Below the pieces are notes generated by a model that had not been told where the DNA came from, did no database searches, and saw only the letters and a program-made list of their open reading frames with translations. Below are positions 45,602 through 53,318 of a stretch of 62,771 bases of DNA, in pieces (the stretch's first letter is position 1; each line of letters starts with the position of its first letter). The stretch comes from Pseudoalteromonas sp. S2755 (GTDB lineage: Bacteria; Pseudomonadota; Gammaproteobacteria; Enterobacterales; Alteromonadaceae): contig NZ_PNDS01000024.1 in NCBI RefSeq assembly GCF_005886535.1, positions 1-62,771 of the forward strand. The letters are read 5' to 3'. A program made the position numbers and the translations under genes.

Positions 45602-47218
45602 CTAAAGTTGAATGGATTTTTGCAGTGCTTCAGTCTCGCTACGGAGCTGTTTTTTATCGACCTTACCCACGGGAGTTAGTGGTAAGTTATCTATAAACTT
45701 AAACTTATCCGGTACCTTGTAATCTGCAATTCCTTGTTCACGTAAGTATTTGCGAATGGCTAATGGTTTCAGCGGTATACCGGTCAGGAAAGCGCAACTT
45801 TTTTCTCCCAAGGTTGGGTCAGGCATCGCAACAATGGCGGCTTGTTGAATATTTGGGTGGCTGAGTAACAGGTTTTCAACTTCTTCCGCTGCTATTTTTT
45901 CCCCGCCTCGATTGATTTGATCTTTGACGCGACCTGTAACGATTAAATGTCCTGATGGCAGACGCTTTACCAAATCTCCGGAACTATAAAATCCCTGCTC
46001 ATCAAATGCAGTTTGGTTGTGCTCAGGTGAGCGATAATATCCTCGAATGGTATAGGGTCCTCGTGTCAACAATCGCCCCTCTTCGCCATCGGGCACGGGG
46101 TTGCCGTATTCATCCACGACTCTGATTTCATCATCTTCACTAATTGGACACCCTTGAGTATTGAGAATGTGCCATAGATCATCATTGTAACGTGTGTAGT
46201 TAACAAGCCCCTCAGCCATGCCAAAAACTTGTTGTAGTTGGCAGCCAAGAACAGGTTTGACTTGTTGTGCTATCGTTAAACTTAATTTAGCGCCACCCAC
46301 TTGAATGACATCAAGGCTGTCTAGGCGATATTGGCTTTTGGGGGCATGTTGTAACCATAGCTGCAAAGCTGGAGGCACCAATGCTGTGTGTGTTACTTGA
46401 TATTTTTCAATCAAACTAAAGCAGCTGCTGGGGCTTGGATCTGGGGCTAAGACAACGGTGCCACCTGCAGCAAAAAAACCCAAGGCGCCCGGAGAGCTAA
46501 GCGGGAAGTTATGCGGGGCTGGCAGAGCACAAAGATAAATATGTTGCTCCGTCAATGCACAAATGTCTTTACTTGCCACCACGGAATATAAGTAGTCATT
46601 GTGAGTTCTTGGGATCAGCTTTGGTGTGCCAGTACTTCCACCTGAGAGCTGGAAAAATGCTACCTGAGTCGGGTCTAAGTCTGGCGCTGAAAATGGTCGT
46701 GATTGCAAGTAAGCTTGTTTAAGCTGGCTATTACCTTTTGGGTGATCTATCAGTGTTGCTTGTATGCTAGGGTAGTCTTTTTGTAACGATAATATGAACT
46801 GCTCATCTCGGTATAGTTCATGTGCTGAAGAAACAATTAACACCTTAGGTGCTAGCTGTTCACAGTAACTTCTAATTTCAGTCTGTTTATGGCTGAATAG
46901 TGCGCACACAGGGGCTGCGCCAAGCTTGAGAAGTGCGAATAAGCTGATATAGAATTCGGCTTGATTAGCCAACTGGATAAGCGCTGTGTCTCCTTGTTGA
47001 ACCCCTTGCGCTGAGAGATAAGCAGCTAAGTGATTGCTATATTGATCAAGCTGCAAATAAGTTAAGCTCCGGTGTTCGTCAATGACAGCAGCCTTGTTTG
47101 CATGCTGTATTAATTGATCGCCAATTACACAAGTTAGCGGTAGGTCTTGCCAATAACCCTTTTCGCGGTAGCGCTCGGCTAATTCAGCTGGCCAAGGAGT
47201 AAAATCAATTTGCTTCAT
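45602..47218 (-). CDS. entE: 2,3-dihydroxybenzoate-AMP ligase (EntE-like)
   Basis: This 538-residue stand-alone adenylation enzyme is of the DHB/salicylate type. It has the P-loop-like LSGGSTGTPKLIPRTHNDY, the GGAKLS and FGMAEGLVNYTR motifs, and the C-terminal GRVKDQINRGGEKI and PVGKVDKKQL segments. It activates DHB as the adenylate and loads it on the EntB carrier domain. Salicylate is a possible alternative substrate, but entA and entB in the operon point to DHB. It overlaps the end of entC by 14 bp, indicating translational coupling. Confidence 0.94.
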   Translation of the reverse strand: MKQIDFTPWPAELAERYREKGYWQDLPLTCVIGDQLIQHANKAAVIDEHRSLTYLQLDQYSNHLAAYLSAQGVQQGDTALIQLANQAEFYISLFALLKLGAAPVCALFSHKQTEIRSYCEQLAPKVLIVSSAHELYRDEQFILSLQKDYPSIQATLIDHPKGNSQLKQAYLQSRPFSAPDLDPTQVAFFQLSGGSTGTPKLIPRTHNDYLYSVVASKDICALTEQHIYLCALPAPHNFPLSSPGALGFFAAGGTVVLAPDPSPSSCFSLIEKYQVTHTALVPPALQLWLQHAPKSQYRLDSLDVIQVGGAKLSLTIAQQVKPVLGCQLQQVFGMAEGLVNYTRYNDDLWHILNTQGCPISEDDEIRVVDEYGNPVPDGEEGRLLTRGPYTIRGYYRSPEHNQTAFDEQGFYSSGDLVKRLPSGHLIVTGRVKDQINRGGEKIAAEEVENLLLSHPNIQQAAIVAMPDPTLGEKSCAFLTGIPLKPLAIRKYLREQGIADYKVPDKFKFIDNLPLTPVGKVDKKQLRSETEALQKSIQL

Positions 47219-48419
47219 GGAATGTATTTCTCATTGCGTAATATGCTTGCTTGGTTTCGAGTGCGTTTAGCATGGTATTGAGTTTGGCTTCTGTTTCTAG
47301 CCATTCAGAGCGCGGGTCTGATGCAGCAACAATACCCGCTCCCGCAAATAACTTTGCGGTCTTATCGCGTAATTCTGCGCAGCGGATCACCACTACCCAT
47401 TCGCCATTGCCGTGCTTGTCAAACCAGCCAATGATCCCCGAAAACAATCCTCTGCTTTGCTGCTCTAGTTCTGCTATTTTGGGGTAAGCATCAGCAGTTG
47501 GCTTACCGCAGAGTGCGGGGGTTGGATGCAATTGGTTTGCAATTGCTAAGCTATGGGTTGCTGATTCTTTTAAGACACCTGAAATGACTGTAGATAAATG
47601 CCACATAGTGGCGGTGCTCAATAGCTCAGGTTGAGCTGGAATATGTAGGGTACTGCAAAGTGGCGTCAATACTTGTTGAATGTCTTCAATGACAACAGCA
47701 TGCTCATATCTATCTTTTTTAGAGGCAAACAATACACTGCGGCGGTGCGCTTCTTCCTTTGGGCAAGGATCCCTTGGAATTGAACCTGCCAGCGGGTTAG
47801 TGGTTAATTTCTCAGCTTGCTTGCGCAGTAATAGCTCGGGACTGACACCCACTAAAATTGCGTTGTCGGTTGTAGGGAATGAAAAGTGGTAGCCAGACTG
47901 ACTTTGTTGTAGCAAATTCCGCAGTACGGCTTGGGAATTTATTGGCTCTGCAAAGCGCAGTTGAGTCTGTTTACTCAAAACAATCTTATTGAGTAGCCCG
48001 GTATCAAATAGCAGTTTGGCTTGAGAAACTGCGTTTTCAAATTGAGCCTGAGGCTGTAAATCGGTAATTCCTAATAGCGAGTTTGGTACGCCTTGGCATG
48101 ACGCTAACTCAGCGTCAAACCAAGCACTGAATGCCGCTTTTTCCCAACGAGAAACTTGCTCTGGAATAATAATTTGCGCGTGCTCGGTTTTGCAAAATGG
48201 CAAAGCGGCAAAGGCGATAGTGTTGTCTGGCTCATTATGCATGTGAGAGTCAATTGTAGCGACCAAATCCTTTGTATCACCAATGGGTAAAGTGACGCGT
48301 TTCTTGATCCCTTGACTAACTAAGCAATGCGTACCCGTTGTAAACAGGCAGTTGTTCTCCGGGTTAAATTGCGTGGCTTTTGCATATTGTTCGAGTTGAA
48401 TAACTTGGCTAAAGTCCAT
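47205..48419 (-). CDS. entC: Isochorismate synthase (EntC-like)
   Basis: This is a 404-residue chorismate-utilising enzyme. The C-terminal catalytic half contains LAGSIPRDPCPKEEA, KDRYEHAVVIEDI, HPTPALCGKP and the FSGIIGW segment typical of isochorismate synthases. It converts chorismate to isochorismate, the first committed step to DHB. ATG 48419 is preferred because AAGGTG is suitably spaced, while GTG 48425 lies almost on the ribosome site. It is the first gene of the operon and has an exact IS box 53 bp upstream. That box begins only 4 bp after the fhuF-like stop codon. Confidence 0.93.
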   Translation of the reverse strand: MDFSQVIQLEQYAKATQFNPENNCLFTTGTHCLVSQGIKKRVTLPIGDTKDLVATIDSHMHNEPDNTIAFAALPFCKTEHAQIIIPEQVSRWEKAAFSAWFDAELASCQGVPNSLLGITDLQPQAQFENAVSQAKLLFDTGLLNKIVLSKQTQLRFAEPINSQAVLRNLLQQSQSGYHFSFPTTDNAILVGVSPELLLRKQAEKLTTNPLAGSIPRDPCPKEEAHRRSVLFASKKDRYEHAVVIEDIQQVLTPLCSTLHIPAQPELLSTATMWHLSTVISGVLKESATHSLAIANQLHPTPALCGKPTADAYPKIAELEQQSRGLFSGIIGWFDKHGNGEWVVVIRCAELRDKTAKLFAGAGIVAASDPRSEWLETEAKLNTMLNALETKQAYYAMRNTFHEAN

Positions 48420-48471
48420 AAGCACACCTTGCTGATATCACAGCAGTGAAAACGAATTAATTGAAATCAAG

Positions 48472-48495
48472 ACGAAGGTAAACAATAAAGATTTA
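48472..48495 (-). promoter_or_regulatory. IS box driving the entC-entE-entB-C-entA operon
   Basis: On the minus strand, CTAAAT is followed after exactly 16 nt by CGT. It lies in the short gap between the fhuF-like gene and entC and faces entC. Confidence 0.75.
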
Positions 48496-48498
48496 GAT

Positions 48499-49254
48499 TT
48501 ATATCGAGTTTGTTAAAGCAACCCTGCGCAAAGTTCGCTGTTGTTGATGGGCGTCAAAGTGATGAGGATGCTTTGGGCAGTCGCGACAAAGCTTGCCATC
48601 GCTTGTTTTATGTAACAGGCAGCATGACTCCCTCAGTTGATAGGGACCACGCTCGTCACAGAGTTGCAGCTTTGGGGTATAGAAAGGGTTTACATGTTCC
48701 CCGATCTTCACTGCCTGAGACAAAGTGTGATAGTCATCGTTTACCTTAGGGCGTTCGCCTACATAATGAATGATGGTTGGAAAAAACTGCCTCAAACGAA
48801 AAGCGCAATTACTCGATAAAACATGCTCAGCAACCCCAAATTGCTGATTTAAAAAGGCATGTAACGGAGCTAAATGCGCGTCAATAAACTCGGCATAGTG
48901 CGTAGCTGTATCGTGATACTCCACGGCTCTCCCTTGATTGGGCAGCTGTAGTTGCCAGCTCTCCATGTCGATCACGACTTTATCTAAAGCCAATGGGAGT
49001 ACACGGCCCAACACACTGTGCGTAAATAAAATTGAGGGCATGATACGCAGTGTGTAGTGCATGTGCCAAACTGAAGCCTGCGCCTTTTTATTTGTCACTC
49101 CCTTTGTTGAACCAAAGCGAGAGATCGCGTCACTTAAGGTGGTTATATTTTTGATTTGCTGAGCAAAAGAGGGTTTATCACCAGAAATAAGTGCAACACC
49201 TCTAGCATAGTTATCAAGCGGTGGTGACAGGTAAGGTTTAAGAATTGGCAACAT
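48499..49254 (-). CDS. FhuF-like ferric-siderophore reductase ([2Fe-2S])
   Basis: The protein is about 251 residues and ends with the diagnostic FhuF iron-sulfur motif: Cys-Cys, ten residues, Cys, two residues, Cys (around 211-226). FhuF-type proteins use this unusual [2Fe-2S] centre to reduce Fe(III)-siderophores in the cytoplasm and release iron. The N-terminal half has no other motif I can name. ATG 49254 is chosen over TTG 49260; neither has a strong ribosome site. It diverges from the exporter gene, and their IS-type promoters overlap. With the PepSY protein, the cluster thus encodes two candidate iron-release steps, one cytoplasmic and one periplasmic. No ABC importer for the ferric siderophore is seen in the window. 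Confidence 0.88.
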   Translation of the reverse strand: MLPILKPYLSPPLDNYARGVALISGDKPSFAQQIKNITTLSDAISRFGSTKGVTNKKAQASVWHMHYTLRIMPSILFTHSVLGRVLPLALDKVVIDMESWQLQLPNQGRAVEYHDTATHYAEFIDAHLAPLHAFLNQQFGVAEHVLSSNCAFRLRQFFPTIIHYVGERPKVNDDYHTLSQAVKIGEHVNPFYTPKLQLCDERGPYQLRESCCLLHKTSDGKLCRDCPKHPHHFDAHQQQRTLRRVALTNSI

Positions 49255-49283
49255 AGTCAAGGTTGTTGAGTTTTTAATATAAG

Positions 49284-49307
49284 ACGCGATCCAAGTGAAT
49301 TTTTTTA
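49284..49307 (-). promoter_or_regulatory. IS box (one mismatch) of the fhuF-like gene
   Basis: On the minus strand, TAAAA is followed after 16 nt by CGT. It lies 30 bp upstream of the fhuF-like start and overlaps the divergent box of the exporter gene. Confidence 0.6.
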
Positions 49308-49319
49308 GTTCAAAGTCGT
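49296..49319 (+). promoter_or_regulatory. IS box (one mismatch) of the exporter gene
   Basis: GTGAAT (TGAAT at 49296-49300) is followed after 16 nt by CGT (49317-49319), 35 bp upstream of the exporter start. It shares 12 bp with the divergent fhuF-like box. Confidence 0.5.
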
Positions 49320-49353
49320 CCTGTAAGGGATTTGATCATCCTTGGGAGAAATC

Positions 49354-50988
49354 GTGTTAGTTTTTCTGATAAAAAAGACTTGGCAGCGCTTTGTGGCCAC
49401 TGCGCTGAGCAGCGTTGTATTCGGCATTATTAGTGTTTCACTGGTGGCACTTATTAACGAAATCATAAATGCCAAAGGCGAGCGTCAGACAGAGTTCTTT
49501 TGGGTTTTTGCGGCGCTGGCAATATCAGGGGTCGTGGTACAGCTAATTTCTAAATTAGTTGCTGAACAGTTGAGTGAGCATAGCCAAGCTGAGCTAAGAA
49601 AACTGGTTGCTGATAAAACGATTGAAGCAAAAATTAGTCACATAGAGTTACAGGGAGACGCGAAGATCAAATCTTGCTTAACAGAGCATAGTTTAAAGGT
49701 GGCAGGGTTTTTCATGAGTATGCCGGGTATATTGACGAATGCCATGATAGTGCTTGGTGCTTTCGTATATATGGCTTGGTTAGACTGGTTAATATTTCTT
49801 TTCGCATTACTGACCTTGGTTTTAGGTTCGGTGAGCTATAGCTTTGCAAACAATGTTGCGTTTAAAAAAATAGCGAACGCTGCAGCGATGCAAGACAGCC
49901 TTTTTCAACAGTTTGATGCGATCACTGACGGTATCAAAGAGCTTAAACTGAACCGCAGTAAGCGAGCGTTCTTCAAGTTAGAAGTATTGCACCCGGCGAT
50001 AGACGCTTTAAGAAAAGAACGTATTGAGGGGGTTTCTATTTTGCATATGGCGTCCTCTTGGGGTGGCTTTTTGATTTTTACCTTCATTGGTGGGGCGTTA
50101 TATTTTTTATCTCAGCAAACTGGTGAAGAGAGTCAGCGCATTATGTCTGGCTTCGCACTGTTATTTCTCTATATGCTAACGCCATTAGAAACCTTACTGG
50201 CAAATATACCCAGAGCTTTTGCGGCGCAAGCCTCAGCGAATACCATCAAAACATTAACTGATGAGTTGATGAGTGATGATGGAAATAGTGTGCAAGTCTT
50301 CAAACAGTTTAACCGTATTCAATTACACGCACTGTGTCACCGTTACTATCACGAACAAAGCGACGATATATTTTCACTGAAACCAATAGATCTTGAGTTT
50401 AAGCAAGGCGAACTCATTTATCTTGTTGGTGGTAATGGCAGTGGCAAAACAACTTTCGCTAAAGTACTGTGCGGTTTGTATGAAGCAGACGAAGGAGAGA
50501 TCGTAGTAGATAACCAGCCGATTAGTGGCGCTGGATTAGATGCTTATCGCCAGCTTTTTAGTACGGTGTTTGGTGATTACTACTTATTCGATCGTCTGTT
50601 AAATGTGCCTTGCGATCAGCTGGAGCGAAAAGGAAATGAGCTAATTCGCAAGCTTAATTTACACCATAAAGTGAGTATTGAATCAGGCCGCTTTACGACA
50701 CAACGTTTATCACAAGGCCAGCGAAAACGTCTTGCTTTAGTTGTTGCCTACCTGGAGGATAGGCCATTTTATCTCTTTGATGAGTGGGCAGCGGACCAAG
50801 ATCCAGTCTTTAAAGATGTATTTTATCGAGAGCTTCTGCCTGAATTAAGAAACAAAGGAAAAACGATTTTGGTGATCACGCACGATGATAAATACTTCTC
50901 TTTGGCTGACAGGTTATTAAAAATGGAAAATGGCTGCCTAACCGAAGTCACCCAACTCCCAATAACTCAAACTCCTGCATTAGCCTAA
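49354..50988 (+). CDS. PvdE/SyrD-type cyclic-peptide/siderophore-precursor ABC exporter
   Basis: This is a 544-residue fused permease-ATPase half-transporter. About six hydrophobic segments fall within residues 10-290. The ATPase carries Walker A GGNGSGKTT, signature LSQGQRKRL and an extended Walker B FDEWAADQDP typical of the PvdE/SyrD/YojI group. PvdE moves the acylated pyoverdine precursor from cytoplasm to periplasm, where PvdQ deacylates it; the FAAL and acylase genes here argue for the same step. GTG 49354 is the chosen start because GGAG sits 5 nt upstream; the in-frame TTG at 49342 overlaps that site. No periplasm-to-outside efflux system of the PvdRT-OpmQ type is seen next to it. Confidence 0.9.
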   Translation: MLVFLIKKTWQRFVATALSSVVFGIISVSLVALINEIINAKGERQTEFFWVFAALAISGVVVQLISKLVAEQLSEHSQAELRKLVADKTIEAKISHIELQGDAKIKSCLTEHSLKVAGFFMSMPGILTNAMIVLGAFVYMAWLDWLIFLFALLTLVLGSVSYSFANNVAFKKIANAAAMQDSLFQQFDAITDGIKELKLNRSKRAFFKLEVLHPAIDALRKERIEGVSILHMASSWGGFLIFTFIGGALYFLSQQTGEESQRIMSGFALLFLYMLTPLETLLANIPRAFAAQASANTIKTLTDELMSDDGNSVQVFKQFNRIQLHALCHRYYHEQSDDIFSLKPIDLEFKQGELIYLVGGNGSGKTTFAKVLCGLYEADEGEIVVDNQPISGAGLDAYRQLFSTVFGDYYLFDRLLNVPCDQLERKGNELIRKLNLHHKVSIESGRFTTQRLSQGQRKRLALVVAYLEDRPFYLFDEWAADQDPVFKDVFYRELLPELRNKGKTILVITHDDKYFSLADRLLKMENGCLTEVTQLPITQTPALA

Positions 50989-51016
50989 TAAGGTTTCTTT
51001 ATACACGAAACATCAA

Positions 51017-51044
51017 CCTAGCCGCAGTCAGTAACGCGGCTAGG
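51017..51044. other. Perfect 9-bp hairpin between exporter and Tag-like gene
   Basis: CCTAGCCGC pairs with GCGGCTAGG around a 10-nt loop. No T run follows, so it is not a classical terminator, though it marks the right end of the siderophore locus. Confidence 0.5.
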
Positions 51045-51193
51045 CGTAGCCTTCATTAAGATCCCATCAAAACCTCTCACATTAATGGTTGACTCAGATA
51101 ACAATGAGGAAAAACTACCGTTAGAGAACAGGTTGTTATTCCGAGCTCAGGCGAGATAAGTTACCCTGTATACAATACCAAGCAAACTCGGTC

Positions 51194-51880
51194 ATGAGCA
51201 TGAAAATATTCGAAAAAATTTATCATAGAGCTGCCGAGCGAAAAGGCTCTGAGGCGGCGCTAAAAGCTAAGCTTAATCAACCCTTGAGCACCGCATCACT
51301 ACTGGCATTAAGTGATGATCAATGGTTAGAGGAATTTACTCGCAAGATATTTCAAAGTGGGTTTTATTGGGCGGTGGTTGATAATAAATGGGACGGCTTT
51401 AGAGAAGTGTTTTGGCAGTTCTCAATCGAGAAGCTGTTAATGATGTCTCCTGAAATGTACGAGCAACGTAGTCAGGATGAACGGATCATTCGTAATGCTA
51501 AAAAGGTGAAAAGTATTGCTGACAATTGCCATATGATTTTTGAAGTGCAACAACAGCATGGCCGCTTTAGTGAATTTGTCGCACACTGGCCTGAAGACAA
51601 TATTGTTGGGTTGTGGTTGTACTTGAAAAAGCATGGCTCGAGACTTGGTGGGAATACCGGTCCTTATGCGCTTCGTGTGTTAGGTAAAGATACGTTTTTA
51701 CTGAGTAAAGATGTCGAAACGGTACTGCGTGCTGAGGAGATCATCGACGGTGGCTTGCAAAGTAAGAAGTCACTGCAAGCGGCGCAGCAGTTTTTCAATG
51801 AAATGCGTCAATATAGCGGGCTTAGCTTACAAGAGTTAAGCCAAATTGTGTCAATGAGTGTTGGTGATAATATTCGCTAA
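51194..51880 (+). CDS. DNA-3-methyladenine glycosylase I-like protein (Tag family)
   Basis: The protein is 228 residues. It contains the Tag-family helix-hairpin-helix glycosylase segment (FQSGFYWAVVDNKWDGFREVFW around residue 55) and a downstream ARxVKSIADN-like stretch. Tag enzymes remove 3-methyladenine from alkylated DNA by base excision. The sequence is longer than E. coli Tag and the zinc-binding cysteines of classical Tag are not evident, so this may be a divergent branch. A second ATG (51200) is equally possible. It lies 16 bp before selO and is probably co-transcribed. It has no apparent link to siderophore function. Confidence 0.72.
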   Translation: MSMKIFEKIYHRAAERKGSEAALKAKLNQPLSTASLLALSDDQWLEEFTRKIFQSGFYWAVVDNKWDGFREVFWQFSIEKLLMMSPEMYEQRSQDERIIRNAKKVKSIADNCHMIFEVQQQHGRFSEFVAHWPEDNIVGLWLYLKKHGSRLGGNTGPYALRVLGKDTFLLSKDVETVLRAEEIIDGGLQSKKSLQAAQQFFNEMRQYSGLSLQELSQIVSMSVGDNIR

Positions 51881-51896
51881 AAATGGAGATGGCCGC

Positions 51897-53318
51897 ATGG
51901 TATTTTTTCAGCCTTATCAAGGCTCTGCTCTGATCTTTAAGGAGCAACCAGCAAGATTTAATCAGCCCACATTACTACTATCCAATACGCCGCTGCTAAA
52001 TAAGCTTGAGCTAGATAAATACGACACCATAGCGCTTGCTGAGCTGTTAAGTGGTCAACGTCCTTTAGGTAACATTGAGCCTACGAGCTTAGCCTACAGT
52101 GGTCATCAGTTTGGGCAATTTAACCCGTTACTTGGTGATGGTCGAGCGCATTTAATTGGTGGGGTGAAACTCGATGACGGACGTCAATACGACCTGCACT
52201 TGAAAGGCTCTGGAGCGACGCGATTTTCTCGAGGCGGTGATGGCTTTTGTGCACTAGGGCCTGCGGTACGTGAGTTCATCATGAGCCAAGCTATGGTTGG
52301 CTTGGGTGTTCCAACTACGGAATGCCTGGCTGTTGTAACCACTGGACACCATGTTTATCGTCAAGGTGAAGTACCTGGCGCGGTTGTATGTCGTGTGGCA
52401 AAAAGTCATATCCGCATCGGCACCTTACAATATCTGGCTACTCAGCAAAATAAAGATGAGCTATGGAGCCTACTTAACTTGCTGGGCGAGCAATTATTTG
52501 AGGGTTTTAAAGTTGAGACCGAACAGGATGTGCTCGAATTGTTCCGTGAAGTGTGTGAGCAGTTAGTTGATTTAGTTGTCGAGTGGATGCGGGTTGGCTT
52601 TATTCATGGCGTGATGAATACCGACAATATTTTACTCAGTGGTGAAACGATAGACTTTGGCCCCTGTGCAATGATGGAAAAGTTTGATTTTAACGCCGTG
52701 TTTAGCTCTATCGACCGTCAAGGCCGTTATGCGTTTGGTAATCAGCCAAACATCATGAATTGGAACTGTGCGCGACTTGCCGAGGCCTTATTGGTGTTAT
52801 GGCAGGATGAGCAAGCGGGAATTGAAGCATTTAGTCAAATTTTGGCGGAGTTTTCTGAATCGTTTAATCGCAAGTACAAAGATATGTGGGCGGCTAAGCT
52901 TGGTATTGATGAATGGAGCGACGCAGACGACATTCTCCTTAGTGACTTACTCAAGTTGATGACAGAGCATGAGCTAGACTTTACTAATTCCTTTGCGGCA
53001 CTAACCAATAGCTTGCTTGGTCACCCAAACAAAGCCTTATCCATGCCAACGGAGTTGGAGAGCTGGCAGCTGCGATGGGGACAAAGGCGGGCTCCCGATG
53101 ACGTTGCGGCTAACCTGATGAGTCAAGCTAACCCGATACTTATCCCTCGTAATGCGTTGGTGGAGGCTGAGATTGCGCTATTTAATCAGCAAGGCATGAG
53201 TCAAACGCTAGAGGATTGGCTAACTGCGTTGACGTCGCCCTATGATTACAAAGACTACCCTGAATCGTGGACTAGTGCGTCTACACCGGCCCACTATCAA
53301 ACTTTTTGTGGAACCTAA
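51897..53318 (+). CDS. selO: SelO/YdiU protein adenylyltransferase (AMPylator)
   Basis: This 473-residue pseudokinase-fold enzyme has the expected motifs: YSGHQFGQFNPLLGDGRA, HLKGSGATRFSRGGDG, HGVMNTDNILL and IDFGPCAMM. SelO transfers AMP from ATP to hydroxyl side chains of proteins involved in redox homeostasis. The C-terminus is the usual FCGT without selenocysteine. Length agrees with E. coli YdiU (478). ATG 51897 is chosen for its GGAGATGG ribosome site; an in-frame upstream start at 51858 overlaps the preceding gene. The next gene begins at the base following its stop codon. Confidence 0.93.
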   Translation: MVFFQPYQGSALIFKEQPARFNQPTLLLSNTPLLNKLELDKYDTIALAELLSGQRPLGNIEPTSLAYSGHQFGQFNPLLGDGRAHLIGGVKLDDGRQYDLHLKGSGATRFSRGGDGFCALGPAVREFIMSQAMVGLGVPTTECLAVVTTGHHVYRQGEVPGAVVCRVAKSHIRIGTLQYLATQQNKDELWSLLNLLGEQLFEGFKVETEQDVLELFREVCEQLVDLVVEWMRVGFIHGVMNTDNILLSGETIDFGPCAMMEKFDFNAVFSSIDRQGRYAFGNQPNIMNWNCARLAEALLVLWQDEQAGIEAFSQILAEFSESFNRKYKDMWAAKLGIDEWSDADDILLSDLLKLMTEHELDFTNSFAALTNSLLGHPNKALSMPTELESWQLRWGQRRAPDDVAANLMSQANPILIPRNALVEAEIALFNQQGMSQTLEDWLTALTSPYDYKDYPESWTSASTPAHYQTFCGT

